Both the position numbers and the translations under genes were made by a program. The notes under the pieces are model-generated. The model searched no databases, was not told the origin of the DNA, and saw only the letters and a program-made list of their open reading frames with translations. From positions 22,336,650 to 22,400,649 of the forward strand of contig NC_134026.1 in assembly GCF_964204645.1 (NCBI RefSeq): a DNA stretch of 64,000 bases, given 5' to 3'. This DNA is from Tubulanus polymorphus (lineage: Eukaryota > Nemertea > Palaeonemertea > Tubulaniformes > Tubulanidae). Each line of letters starts with the position of its first letter. Positions within the stretch are counted from its first letter, which is position 1. This document shows positions 1-13,057 of the stretch, one piece after another.

Positions 1-1891
1 TTTAAAGCACCCATTCCGGGTCGATATTTGACATTATTGACTCCGATTTGTAAAGGAACAAGAGGTATGTTCTTCAAGGATGACGAAACTGCTGCCGGCT
101 TTTTTTTTTTAGTGACACGAATAAAACGAAAACACATTAGCGAACTCAAGGACATGTCGTGTCTTATGTTACATTAAGTTAACGACGCAATTTAGCTCAT
201 CGTCATCTTCATCATCTCCAGTCTCTTATCACTCCAATTCCAAGGCAGCGAGAATGCAAAATGAGAGCAAGATTTCATTTGGAGAAGAAACAGTGTTTTC
301 TTCTGACCTTAAAATGCTTCGTACATGGGCCCGAACATGACTTAAATCCAGTCCTGTAATAGGATAAAGCCATTATGAATTTCTACCCAGCTAAGATGGT
401 TTTCCAATCCACATTATGAGAGCCCTTAGACGCATAAATCTCATTTACAGGTCTTACGAGTACGTGCAGTGAGCCTCGGAGGTACACCGATAAACTTCAT
501 AAAATTTGTAGTCTTCAGCATGAGCTTTTTCAAAATGAGCTTTACGATTGCACGAAAAACATTCGAGCAATATACCGAAATCGAGTAAACATGGCTGCAA
601 TGAGAAAAAAGGCCCCGATTTATTATTCTGCTTTGTACACAAATAAGCAACGATCATAGCCTATTTCAGCAGCATGCATACCTATATCATTATCACTGTT
701 CTATTAACACTGAAAAACCTATTTTTTCGGCTTGATACACACTACTTTATGGCTAATGAGTGTATCTGGAAAAACAGCCATGAATAAAATAACCATCAAT
801 AATTCATGAATCGATTAAGACCATATGATTCAAAACTATACAGCAGTACGTACATACAGTACAGTAAAAACTATCAATTATAGGCATACCCTTAACAAAT
901 CATATTAATATATCACTAAATGCATTGTATTCAGAAATGCTCAACGGTACTGTTGTCATATTTGACAGAGTACGTACAAAATTCACATTTAGATATTTAG
1001 TTGCCATTTGCAATTTCATTCTCTATCTCTTAAGTGGGCTTCAAACCTTAATATTGGCCGTTAATGGTTTTCTACCTCCAAATAGATAGCATCAAATTCT
1101 ACGAACAACTTCTATGATATTGCAATATACATATTTCAATGATGATGTTGATGCTAAGTAAATCTCTTGTTCATCATTACTTGTATGGCTTTTATTGCAT
1201 CACATGCATATACATCCACCACAGTCTCTTCCTGGCAAAAATGAATTTCTCTACTAAAAACCTAGCAATGTTGGATATACACAATTTGTCCTCTGGGCTT
1301 CTTCTAAAAAGCAAGCAGGAAAATTGCTGATGATCTGCTTATGAGCTTAACGCACCAAGAATGGATTTATGCACTGCGGATACTTGGAAATCCATCATGC
1401 GACAGGTAGACCACGTAATACCGCAGGGCACAGCGACAGTTGACGAGAATATTGACATGGCGTTCGATGTAAAATATATGGAGAGAATCCGAACAACCAG
1501 AAAAGTAGCGCATCGCATCGTGACAATAACGAACTAGATAAATCCCAAACAGTCAATCCATACTGAAGTTCTCAACCTTGAGCTAATAAGAAAGTTCAAG
1601 GAGTTTGCGGATCTAGATAGCGGAAAGTTTTCATGCAAATGGGAAATGCAACTGATCGGAATGCTTAGACAATCTTCTAAGTGGTGAGTTAAGTGCAGGG
1701 AAAGGTCAATAATAGTTAGGAGTAAGCAAGAAGCTTACGAACAACAGACTATATAACTGATATCAGTTCAGGTAGATTTGTCCTTTGATACATTCTACCA
1801 GTGGACATTAGGACACTGCATATTGTCAGGGCATTTCCATCTATCTTCTGCAGCTTTCACACTTTTCTTGAAATGGATACTACTCAAATCT

Positions 1892-2247
1892 TTAGCTGCA
1901 ATCACACAAATTTTTTAACCTAAGCCAAATTCAGTCTTTATCAAATCAGATCCGGACCAAGCATTCACACTGGCCTATTTGACAAGCACCACATTCGGCC
2001 AGACCAAAAACATTGGGCCAGGCCCGAGCCAAATCTAGCATAGGTCAAATTATTGCATACAAAAGCTTACTGGTTCTGGAAGTGACTCACCTTGCTTTGT
2101 CACAGCATCGTTTATTGAGATTTATTGAGATTCAAGTGACGGTTTATGTGAAAACGCGCTCACTAATCAGCCACAGGCCAAATTTGACTCGGGTCTGATC
2201 CGGGCCAGTTTCACCAGGGCCAAATCGGCTTGTGTGATTGCAGCTAT
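1892..2247. mobile_element. GGCCC-rich MITE, copy 1
   Basis: A non-coding element of about 355 bp with imperfect terminal inverted repeats. The left end reads tttagctgcaatcacacaa and the right end ttgtgtgattgcagctatt. Internal GGCC-centred motifs (gggccaggcccgagccaaat, cgggccag) and a CTTTGT-containing core are shared with copies at 17342, 52764, 54967 and 59458. There is no transposase frame, so it would move non-autonomously. The family of the parent transposon is not recognised. Confidence 0.7.
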
Positions 2248-2959
2248 TACCTTACTTTCCCCTACTTAAGTGTCCTAAACTAGGCTTATCTTTGACATCC
2301 TACGCAGGATTGTTTCGGCTGTGCCAGTTGTCCTATTACTTAATGCTAATGAGGGGCTACTTAGATGGCGAGATGATACAGGAAATATAGATCAAGAACG
2401 GACAGAATCTATACAATTGATCTATGAATATTTGAACTGATACCATCCATAGTAACCTAGCCATACAACAGTAAACTGAAAACATAAGAGTTGCCACACC
2501 ACTTATGGTTATCATCGATAATAACAACCCATCGTAACTGCATGTTGGTACGGCATTAAGGTGTGACGCAGGAAATGTACACAGATTAATGAAGTTTTAC
2601 AGCTGAGCTAATGCGCACAACTGGTACTGCCAATGTTCCAACATCTACTGAAACATCCGCGCCAGCATGCAAAAACACAATTCTCACCGGACCACGCTAT
2701 TTTTCATGTCAACGAATTGAACTATCGCATGTGAATTACAGTCATTTTCTCCGAATGGCGTTACTAGAGGGACCTTAATCTAAAACGTGGCAGACGCTTG
2801 TATCTACCTTTTGAAGCGTCTTTGCTGATCGATGCCTGACAGTCATAGATTTCGTCGTTGAATACGCGGCAAATTGAAACGGTGCCCACACATAACATCC
2901 ACCACAGATCTATAATTTTGCCAATTTGATGTAACTACGTTGTCGTCATAAGATTACGC

Positions 2960-3451
2960 GTGCGACTACGTAAATTCATTTCTAGGATTGTCAGCGAAAC
3001 ATCTCGTGTGCGTTGGCTAAAAGGTCAAAATGACCGCTTAATGCGAATCTTCAGTTCTGACATCAAAGAGTACCGTGAAACGTTTCAGACTAAGCTAACA
3101 AATGGCATGAAATTTGCTCGACGACATAACTGGCTTATTCGAAAGCCGATGAGGACACTGCTGCGGCATGAAAGCGTCCCCAATTATGGACAAATCCAAT
3201 TCTCTCGGAGTTGTCAAAGTCAATTTCATCTAAAATGCGACGAACACAAGAAGAATAGCGCAAACAAAAATTTTCAGCACTTTCTTAATTCGATTCAGCG
3301 ATTGAACTCCAGTGAACATAACACTCGTATTTCAACAAATCCAAATAATATCTGGAAAATTGTATTGAACTCTGGAGCTTTTTCTGAGAGTTCAGTTTTT
3401 CTTTTCAATAATGAAATTGTTCGTTTGACGATTACTTCTTTCGCGTGGTAA
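2960..3451 (+). CDS. Unclassified 163-codon open frame
   Basis: This is the longest frame not explained by Patj. It opens at a GTG; the first ATG in frame is near 3041, leaving about 136 codons. The product would be very basic (many Arg, Lys, Asn), with Cys at only two nearby positions, no signal peptide and no obvious membrane segment. At about 38% GC, a frame this long is expected by chance roughly 0.1 times in the window by my rough estimate, so it is borderline. It could be an old transposon-encoded piece. No homology recognised. Confidence 0.15.
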   Translation: MRLRKFISRIVSETSRVRWLKGQNDRLMRIFSSDIKEYRETFQTKLTNGMKFARRHNWLIRKPMRTLLRHESVPNYGQIQFSRSCQSQFHLKCDEHKKNSANKNFQHFLNSIQRLNSSEHNTRISTNPNNIWKIVLNSGAFSESSVFLFNNEIVRLTITSFAW

Positions 3452-6400
3452 GCAAACAAAATAAGCTCAAATTCATTTCATAGAAGCAGAACAGAACCGA
3501 ACAGCAAACAGTACTGTGAAAAATGCTCTCTTCTTCATTTCAATATTCAAAATGTTTTCAGCCATTAGTTTTAAGGTTTTCTATTTCTACCTATCAGATA
3601 TTTTCACATCTCAAAATGTTTCCAGTTTCAGCATTAGAAGCTATGCGGCCATTTTCTGGGCAAATTTTTACCTCAATAAGTTTGCTACCCACTTAGGTTA
3701 CCATTTCCTTATCTTTTTTTCACCCTCTTTTGTCATAAACAAGAATCAAGTCGTCTCAACTTAAAGCCACACAGGATATCATCGGTCTATGTCAAAGCAG
3801 TTCAATTACTGCGTGACCAAACCCCAAGAGAGAATTGGTCACCCAACTGGTATTTATAGGCGGCAATCAGATTTGCCGTTGATTAACTTTTCCCGAGCAT
3901 ACTTGTAATGAAAGCTTTCTTCACTCGATGTTTGGATTGGAGAAACAGTCGTTATTTGGCCGAGTTGCCGAAGCCACGGTGAGCTTCCTATCAACGATAT
4001 TGCGCAAGTGATATGGAAGTCAACGTAATATTCATGCGGAATGAACTTCATTTAATCAATACTTCTAGCAACTTTCTAGCAACTAGCTCTTTTTATTTGA
4101 CCCCTCTAATATCGTCGGTGAAACGCAGATTGTGCAAATCAAAGATGTAAATTGCTACAACCGACATAAGATCAAATCTCCACAGACTTCAAGCGATATT
4201 TTCTCAAATCTGCATCAACGCCATATCGGAAAAGCCTCAATTAATTTCACGAATATCTTTTGATATCGGTTCAATCGAAAACATAAAACTAGAAGACACA
4301 TAACATTCTCGTTCTGTGATTTTTGTCTGCCATCATCGATACATCATGATGTGTCCTACTTTTGTCAAAAACTTCTCTGAGCAAGGAAGGATAGGACTGC
4401 AATTAACTTGATCTCATTTAGGATCTAAAGCTAGGGGCAGGCACACAAGCATGTTCTTTTGCGTGAGTTCCTAAACTCTGTCACGATAGGGTGAAAAATA
4501 CACTCGTTTGCCCCTTTACCTTCGGCAAAGTTCTGGCTTTGGTTTTTATGGAACCAGTTTGAAATATTTCTGATTGCTTGTAAAAGGATTTATCCTAGCT
4601 TATAGATACCCAATATGAAACGAAGAGCTCTAGTTGTCTTAAACCATAAATCTTCATTTCTATCTTTGGTACAATATCGCATACCGAAGAGACAAAACTT
4701 TAAGAACTATTGACTGGTTATCAATTTTAACAAGTAGGCAGTATAGAACATTCGTGACTTTCGTCAATTAAAACCAGTGGCTATCAGCGATATCTCAATC
4801 GAAAGAATTAGACGTTTTTCAACACGAGAGAATTAGTGAAGCAGCGAGTAAACATAATAGCAGTTTCTCATTTGCCACCGGTAGAACTTGACTTGCTATC
4901 TGCAATCAAAACCTTAAGAGAAAAAACCCCATTATTTTCATGATTGTTTCAAATAGAAAATACTTTACTCCCTTCAATGGTCAATGATAACATGAATATT
5001 ACCTAAAATACAAAATGTTTTCAAATCAGATATAAATTGATGAGAAATAATTTGTTTCAAATGATAATTACCTGGGTCATCGGATACCATTGTGCATGAA
5101 TTGTGTAAAACAGGATAAATCCTGAAATGCGGTGTATGGGTCTTAATAGCAATCCCTGTGCGAACACGGAAGTTACCAATGAAGACTGACAGGCAGGGAG
5201 GGCTATACCAAGCTGCAGCTATTAGTTATAATTACCCTACTGCCATCTATGAGGAAACCTGAGAACTGATCAACCAGGTTGTCAACTGATACTTGATTCA
5301 CTCCGCTAGAGAAATCTCGTATAACTTTCACCAAAAAAGTTTTCGCATTAGTCCCCTTTCACACGAGGCTGAGGCTTAGTTTGAAAAAAGATCGTGTTGC
5401 ACGTTTTGTGTTTGCTTCCTGTTTATCATTGGAGATACATCGCGATCCCAAAGGCAGGCTGAGGCAGGCAGATGTATCACGTTTCGCAACACGACAAGAG
5501 AAAATAATAGAACGTTAAAAAAATCTACAAGGAAGCAATCAGATTACGACCGGCCAGGTCAGGAAATAAATCTAATCCAACGACCATCAGATAGATTGAT
5601 TTCAGAGAAATCACATTATTACCACAAACCAGATACAATGCTAGCAGTCACAAGCGTTATTTTCATTTTTAGGAAGATTTCCTTATTTAATATTTGCTCG
5701 CTAACGGTGGTCAGCTCGAAGACTCCATCGTTTTTTATTTTGATTTTGTCATCATGGTACCCTGCTGCTATTTGTGATTGGATACGCAGATCCATCATTG
5801 ACATTTCCAAATTAGGGAGAAAGAACATAAAGTTGTCTCAAGAGAATGAAATTTTCAGAGGCCATTATCAGCCATTCAAAATACCAAAGATCATATAACA
5901 AGACTCGTTAGCATATCAAATGATGTATTTCCTGGAAAAAATGATAAATAACAGCAAGAAAAATCATTTTTATTAAACAACTGTCTGCACCATATTTGGG
6001 GTAAGAAGAGGCCAGCTTGTTATGCGGAAAAACTTAATATTACATAATCAACAAAAAAAGTCATATGATATAATGAATATACGCCTTCTCTATCAACGAA
6101 GTGAATGGATGGCACACGTAAGCAGCGTCAATGTCACCTTCGCGTAGAGAATAAATAGAATTCCAACTCGAAAAGTATAACAGGGTAAGATCGAAAAAAT
6201 ATCTAAGACAATGGAGATGTACCGGAAAACCTTACCACAACCTTCATTAACACCACATTCATATAAAACTCATGATCTCATACAACTAATTCAGGTTAAT
6301 CAATGCTTCTTCAAATGGTGATAAATCTATCGATCGGACTGTTATAAATATAACCCAGCAGACTCTATTTTCTATGAAGTGAGAAAATTTTCCCAAGTTC

Positions 6401-6585
6401 TGTTGGAATGACTTAGGAACTGAGATGCTTTACTCTCAATGACAAAAACAGATTTTCTTATGAGGCCAAACCTAGACAATGCTGGCTCAAAAGGGAAGTA
6501 TTTTTGAAAATAGGTGTAATTGCAAAGCTGAATTCAATGCTAAAATCACACAAAGACTAATAAGTTTATGAAATGGAAAACTTAC

Positions 6586-6684
6586 TGTAATCTTCATTTT
6601 CAGGATGGTATAAGGCAATGTCATCAATATTAATAGATGTCTGGTGGGCCAGTTCGGTATTGGACATTCGAAGCTGGGCTTGTG
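6586..6684 (-). CDS. Patj: Patj/MPDZ-like exon: linker after PDZ3
   Basis: The 99-bp exon has two bases that complete an Ala codon, 32 codons and one trailing base. It encodes QAQLRMSNTELAHQ, then NIDDIALYHPENEDY, a polar and acidic linker with no known domain. Support comes from the pyrimidine-rich acceptor cttattttccag, the donor followed by gtaag, an exact phase match to 7137, and the continued similarity to the post-PDZ3 Gln-rich linker of Patj. The next exon must start with two bases and should lead to PDZ4. I could not find it in the remaining 6.5 kb. Confidence 0.85.
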
Positions 6685-7136
6685 CTGGAAAATAAGAATG
6701 CTACTGCAGCTAGTTCGACTGTTCACCAATAGATGGTGTCATTGTTGTGATGTGCCGGTATCAATCAAACGCAGCACTTCACGCATATCAATAGAACTCG
6801 CTTGATATACGTTGATGCTGATACAGCACAAAAAGCTAATCAAATAGCAATGCGTCGGCAAAGTCATCCAACATACAAGCTCAAATTTTCCATTTAATGG
6901 CATATTTGGAACAGGAAAACCTGTTACAGACACCGCGAACATATTCTAAATGCCACGATGCATTGATGTAAGCCGAGAGTTATAGCAAAGTCAACTAACT
7001 GACAATCGTATTTCAATAAAAACAGCCTCAGGCATAGAAATATTCAGTTGTCGGTTTATAAATTCAATATACTGAGCGACTGTTTGTAAAAGTTTAAGCA
7101 GAGCAAACAAAAATATGCGGGATGAATGAGACAAAC
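6685..7136 (-). other. Patj intron (452 bp)
   Basis: The intron is bounded by donor gtttgt and acceptor ttattttccag on the minus strand and separates the end of PDZ3 from the linker exon. AT-rich; no other feature seen. Confidence 0.8.
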
Positions 7137-7272
7137 CTGCAAAAAGTTGGAGCTGTTCATATTTGGGACCTTTCCTGTATCGTACGACTTTTAACTTCAC
7201 GGCTTGACCAGTATTTTTCAAAACCTCAACGGCTTGGAAATTCGTGAAGCCTTCTAACGATCGACCATCGAC
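7137..7272 (-). CDS. Patj: Patj/MPDZ-like exon: end of PDZ3
   Basis: The exon encodes 45 codons plus one base. VDGRSLEGFTNFQAVEVLKN is the final loop and alpha-B helix, then AVKLKVVRY is the last strand and RKGPKYEQLQLFA begins the next linker. The first alpha-B residue is Asn, as in PDZ3 of the vertebrate proteins. Insect Patj has a very similar basic-GP-aromatic-EQLQ stretch right after this PDZ, which supports orthology (remembered, not aligned). The acceptor is gttgctag and the donor is GCAG followed by gtttgt. Its leftover G joins CA at 6684 to make Ala. Confidence 0.96.
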
Positions 7273-7801
7273 CTAGCAACAAAAAAAAACAATGCTGTAT
7301 TTTGTGGTAAGTGGTGAGAAAAAACTATTTCGTCATTAGACATTATTATCCGGTGCCTAAATCAACGCACAACCTATCTCCTAACATGCAATTTCATACG
7401 GATTAATAGAACGATAGCTCTATCAATCATTCATCTAAATACATGACATCCGGTGGACAGTGCAATTACATTTTTCATTTTCATCACAGTCCTTTTTTGC
7501 CATAAAGACATATCAAAAGTGACATGACAGTGGCCGAGTTCAAAGCTTTGTATAACATTGAGTTGGAAAAGTTAAATTAACTATGACTTCATGACTTTTT
7601 TGGGAACTGTGCCAAAATTGGTGTATGCAGGTACTCAATTCCTCCAGTATCCGGAAAGGTTTAACGATTAAGCATTTTTAGCCAGTAGGATTTCAAGAAT
7701 TACCCTTCGCATGAAATGAAAATGTGAATTCATTCAGCACATGGTTACACATAGTTATTACTCTCTGTACGATTGAACACTAACGTATCCTTATTGATTA
7801 C
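7273..7801 (-). other. Patj intron (529 bp)
   Basis: The intron lies inside PDZ3, between IIQ and VDG, phase 0. AT-rich; no other feature seen. Confidence 0.85.
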
Positions 7802-7890
7802 CTGAATAATCTGATCATTGACTCTGATACGACCATCCACGTCTGCTGGGCTTCCGTCTGTAACGCTTTTTACAAAAATACCTGACAATT
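7802..7890 (-). CDS. Patj: Patj/MPDZ-like exon: middle of PDZ3
   Basis: This 89-bp exon has two bases that complete a Glu codon, followed by 29 codons. It encodes SGIFVKSVTDGSPADVDGRI then RVNDQIIQ, the beta-C to beta-D core of PDZ3. The acceptor is gtcttttcag and the donor is CAG followed by gtaatc, phase 0. It joins to 7272 to give IIQ-VDGRSLEGF. Unlike PDZ1 and PDZ2, there is no intron at the GRI/GRL position; the introns fall before LSGIF and after IIQ instead. Confidence 0.96.
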
Positions 7891-10800
7891 CTGAAAAGAC
7901 GAAAAAATAACATTAGATTGTTTGAACATGAGTGTGGAGCGTTGTACATTAGCAGGTAAAACTCCAAACACCTTTCTTGTCGTTATCGTTCCATGTTAGA
8001 CTGGACCGACTTGAATCGACCTATAAGACTGATCCAGGTCCCTTCTAAATTTTGTAACTGACTCATGCTTTGAGTGTGGACAAATGACAGCCAGGAGCTG
8101 TTAAATCTATCATTAAGATATAAATCGAATTCCAGGTATATTACTCAAGGCGACATCTAGCGGGACCAGTGATAACTATCTGCAGCGATTTCGCACAAGC
8201 ACTCTGATTTGGTCTGCACTAAATTTCACCATGGACTCGAGTCCATGATTTCACCGATTCCAGTAATGGACCAATCTAGACCAGTTTAACTAATAGTAGT
8301 GTGAACGCGGCTATAGTTTCATAAATAACAGTCTGTTGCAAATGCCTTGTAAATCAGTATGATTCTCAAGTTACTGAATCCCTCGACGCTAAAACATTAC
8401 CATTCGAAACTATAAGCATTATCATCCGAACGTGCTTTGGCATTCGAACGCATCCGCAAGAGGGAAAAGTCGATCGCTTAAATTTGTGAAATCTTCAACG
8501 AGAGGGTTTTACGTTTATGCCTGGAATAGAATACAAATGAGTAGATTTGTCATCGATTCCGACGGAATACCATTACGGTTGAATACTTCAGGGAACTATC
8601 AAATGCGACTAGTCTACCATCGGTGATTTGAACGCCCTCCCGCGGCTGATTACAAAAATTAGTATCAATATGGAAAATACATGATGATCATCAGGGGCAA
8701 AGGAATTTCAATTTTGAAATCATGAAATATCCAAACATGTCGCATAAATCTATAAATCGACACATTTTTCTACGACGAGAGAAGATTCAAACGAGACTTC
8801 ACTTCATCGGATTTCCCAGTTTTTTACCATATAAAGGTCGAATCATTACGAGAAGCAGAACTAATAATTAACGGACATTGACATTTAGTTATTAAGTACA
8901 AACACTCTACTCCATGCTTCAGGGAACTCTTTCTAAAAGCCCTCTGGTGATTTTTTCCAGAGCATTTTGCCAGTTGCCAAATATCAGGTTTGATATTTTA
9001 ACATGCTCTTGTGTGCGCACTTTGCGTTCCATTTGTTACCAATGCGCATGCGTCATTACTAAAAAAGTTTATGCTAGCGGCGGGCACATACACTTCGGAA
9101 ATGAAAATGTTGATCATTACATGAATTGATAAAATCATTATTTTCTCCTTGCTAAACCTTCGATCTCGATGTATATATAGATGTCATATATACACAAGGA
9201 CTCCTTTATATTCAAATAGATGTAACCGAGATGACAAAAAGTCACTCATAAATGGTTAAGAGTAAATGATGCATATATGCATGTATGATGCATTTACATG
9301 CTTGCCACAGCTCCCTTTGCCGAGTGCATTTTTCAGTTCGTGCGCAGGGACCTTTATCCGCGCTAAATGCGCGCTAAATGCTTAGGAACTGCAATATTCG
9401 CTGGTGTGCAGGTGGCTTTCGTCACAGTGAACTTCCCCAAAGCATTTATTTTTTGGTCGCATTAACAGTGAGAACCACAGTCGGAGGCAGTCGCTGAAAT
9501 GCTAAGAGACAACTGTTCAGAATAATTAATTATTCTAGTCTAGACTAGGTGGCAAATAGACTCAAAAGATTAATGAAGTTGCAAAACAAAATCGATTTGG
9601 TAATGAAATCGCTAAATCACACGGACCAAATTCACAGCACTTAGTTTTCTATATCAATCTGCCTCTATGATAGCGTGTCACGGGATTTTTTAAGAGGATT
9701 TTTTTTAGATGATAGCCAATAAAATTTAGCTGCATACAACATTGTGTGCCAGTGCCAAATAACTGCTGTCACCCGCAGCGTATTACTGTCTTCTAAATCA
9801 TGATTACCGGCAATTTAGTAGACAATCAGAACTTGCAAAAGTAGCTTTCGGTACATTGGCAGATCCTGTCATTGTCTCAAGTAATCAATCTTTCAATATA
9901 GTCAGTTTTTCAGTGAAGTGTCATACAATTCAACATTTCCTGCCGTAATGGGTAAATTTTGCATTTTTTCTTCCACCCGACTTCTCAGAAATTGCTGACT
10001 ATTTGCAACAAACAACTCTAAAATTGTCGATCTCAGTGCGCAGTGCAGACGCTTCTAGGGCGTCGCAGTCTGACGAACTTCATCCCCACAGGGCTAATCA
10101 AATATTAAAACAGAGAGAAACCATTAAAAATATTGTTTTTGACAGAACGCATTTACAAAATAGATATGTTTTACTAATGATGAATCATATCAGTATGATA
10201 GATCATGAGAGGACACAACTTATGCATTATTACTGTTTCCACCACAGCAAGGGAAAAGATTTCTGGCATATTCATTTACTATATAATAGCTACAAACCAT
10301 GAAGAAGCTAGAGGCAGAATCGAGACGTAAAAAGAGAACTTTTAGACGAAAAATGGTCACAAGACGACCATCTCGTTTCTGAGCCTACTCTAGAGGGAAA
10401 CATAAACAGACTTCATGTAAAAAGGTACTGATTTTGCCAAACAAAAATTGCTGCAAGTCCACCTTGACACAGGCTATCTTGATTACGATTGGACCAATTT
10501 TTGGGCCGCAGGTCGTCTCTGGGCTGCAGATACATACATAAACCATGGATGGACTATGAAACAAATCTGTTTTATAGTCCATGCAACTAAACATCAAAGC
10601 GTGTTGAAAAACTTTGCAAAGAAACTAGATTCTATTTACAGACAGACGAGGAATGAAAGGTGAATGCAACTTATGTCCCTAGTGTGCTCTAATAAGCCAT
10701 GTAAAACTAAAAAACAAAATTTTTTCACAAACTGAAAACTTCAGTGGTTTAGTAAATGAATACGTAATTTGCAACTGTTTTAGCCGCTGGGTGTGTTCAA

Positions 10801-12226
10801 CTAGATTTGAATATTTATGTTCAATTTCGCAGAATGAAATGTTAGAAAAAAAATCTATCACCATTTCCAATGGTAGTGATCATTTGAATGAACAATTTGC
10901 AAAGAGTTTTGAACAAGCTGTCATCAGCAAACAAGCAGCGAATGTTCCAATTCTGAACTCATAATCAAAGTAACCACTGGGGAGGTAAAGGGAGATGGGG
11001 TGTAGCTCACTAAAATACCCTACTAGTCGATTGTAAAGTAAGAAGAATGATTGGGGCGTCATCAGGGCTGAACCATTCTAGTCTGATTCATATGATCAAT
11101 ACACAGCGCACGAAATGACATCTGCATGATTCTAGAAAAAAAAAACGTTCTGTCTACTCTAAGAGTTGCTACGATATCGCTCGCTCGCGTGTGCGTGCGT
11201 CGATGACAAAACCGTAAACTACTTTCGCTTTCAAGCGATCAAAGAATAGACTCAATCACGAAACAAATATTCTACAATCTGCAATTTATCCGATGTCTTT
11301 CTGATGTTATAGACGATTATGGATTAACGATTCGAACGGTCTACGGCTTTCTACGCATTCAAAAGAAAAGTGTTTCACTGTTTTTTGCGAATTTATAGTT
11401 CTCGACCGCAAATCTACGCGCCGGAAATACATTTCATATAAGAGACAGTTGCGACAACGCTGAAACTATAAAAGGAATTGATCGTCAGAGCTGCCAGATA
11501 CAACTTGACTGACTTTTATTTTTATGTTTCTCTTTGATCGTTGAAAGATCTTCGCGAAAATGTACAAAATCACTCTCAACATACTCGCAACTACTTAACA
11601 TGTGCAGCGCGCTCACTCCTGTTTCATAATGTTTCGTAATACAGTTCGTTTCAAGCGGTAGGATCAATTATTCTGTCTTTGACTGGTAGAAGAATGGGCA
11701 ATAATTATAACCGCGCGACTGTCAAGGGTACAACAGAATTTCTGCTGGTTTCATATTCACTGCACAGTGACCTCACGTATCACATACCTTACAAGGAAGG
11801 AGTCTAAAAAGCCTTGCACAGAGCTAGAAAAACATCGCAACAAGCGTTTCGATATTGAGTTCGCTTACTATCACACAAAAGTAAAAAAGAAGAAACATAT
11901 GGATAGAACCAGCAGTGCTACTAATGATCACGAGATATCAAAATGGCAGTGATACTACTGATCAGTCACGTGATGCACTTGTCACAAATAGGTTATCATG
12001 TATCAGTGTTTTATGTTTAGCTACTCTTAACATCGCACACATTTCAAACAGTGTAACTGTGTTTCTTGTCCCAAAGCATCGTGAATCAAAAAAAGTTTAT
12101 GTTTTGTCCCGTTTATTTCATGCTTAGTACACTAGGCTTATGCTGGTCCCTGCAACTAACTCTGAGGAAATGTATGAAAATACCAAGCAACTCAGGGTGA
12201 CCGTCTGGAAGAGAGTAGATAATTAC
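7891..12226 (-). other. Patj intron (4336 bp)
   Basis: The intron lies inside PDZ3, phase 1. It may hold an old inverted-repeat element near 7985-8316. The rest, including short AT-rich palindromic stretches near 9170-9300, shows nothing I can name. Confidence 0.8.
7985..8316. mobile_element. Possible degraded MITE
   Basis: The right end reads gtgtgaacgcggctatag, like the ends of other MITEs here. Loosely inverted motifs (gttagactggaccga on the left, the complement of gaccagtttaac on the right) flank the element. The left end is poorly defined and no target duplication is clear. Confidence 0.3.
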
Positions 12227-12341
12227 CTGCAGGATTTTCGCCGACGTAGCCAGCAATCGTGATGCCAAGGCCTTGATTGTCTTTCAACAAATCAACATCG
12301 AATAGTTCAGTTTCTGAGTCGTTGAAGTGGTCGGGCGGAGG
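12227..12341 (-). CDS. Patj: Patj/MPDZ-like exon: start of PDZ3
   Basis: The exon encodes 38 codons plus one base (phase 0 in, phase 1 out). A short linker, PPPDHFNDSETE, leads into the first strands of PDZ3: LFDVDLLKDNQ, the binding loop GLGIT (residues 24-28) and IAGYVGENPA. The GLGITIAGY motif is typical of the third PDZ of MPDZ/PATJ and the second of insect Patj. The acceptor is gttcttttatag and the donor is GCAG followed by gtaatt. The split codon joins G here with AA at 7890 to make Glu, giving NPA-E-LSGIFVK. Confidence 0.95.
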
Positions 12342-13045
12342 CTATAAAAGAACAGAAAACAAAATAAGCGCTTAATATAAAAATCATATCAATATTTCAA
12401 ACTACATCAACATAAGACATTTTGAGTTTAGGGCAAAATTGGTAGAAAAAGGTTGAACAAATTCCAGCAGGCTTAGTAACTTTTTGGAATTTGTAAACTT
12501 GTGGAACTGGGTACAGTAACTTAGTAAGGCTTGGATAAATGGATCAAAAGACCAAATATTGAACTGCCTTATGCAATTTTTGACCATTATTTTCTCAGAT
12601 AACAGAAAATTTCAAATGACAAGACTTTGTGGTTTTGTAGGCTACAATAAAGTATGATTAGCTCACATAAACTTTCATATTAATGGTATTCCACTTTATG
12701 AACCGTGTGGCATGAATGTTTAACTTGTTAGTCCACGGAGTTCTTCATTCGCGTGCAGAGTAAATTTTATTTGGCGTAATATTCGTAAGTTGGCTCCAGT
12801 GTGTATGATCACCACGTGAATAAGAAACTTGTCCACTGATTACAGCTGAGCCCCGTGCATTATTTATCAGTAATATCCTTTTGCTGGAAATGCCAGGTGC
12901 ATTAACCATCATGACCAAATCAAAATTACACGCCAAATTCAAAGATTTCCAAAAGACACTTATCTTAGATGGACATTTATCCTCATGGTTTGCAGGATGA
13001 GGGTTGAAGCAATTATCAGGGCACATTTGGCTCAATGCAACAAAT

Positions 13046-13057
13046 GGGGGGGGGGGG
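13046..13057. repeat. G12 homopolymer
   Basis: Twelve consecutive G on the plus strand, inside the same Patj intron as the C22 run. Confidence 0.95.

Larger units (their letters stand above)
1..6585. other. Gene-poor stretch, presumed Patj intron or downstream sequence
   Basis: On the minus strand this follows the last recognised Patj exon, so at least the part next to 6585 is intron. No PDZ signature (GLGF-like loop, DGRL, or alpha-B motif) was recognised on the minus strand here. It contains one MITE copy (1892-2247) and a 163-codon open frame on the plus strand (2960-3451). The rest is AT-rich sequence in which I see nothing. Confidence 0.6.
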
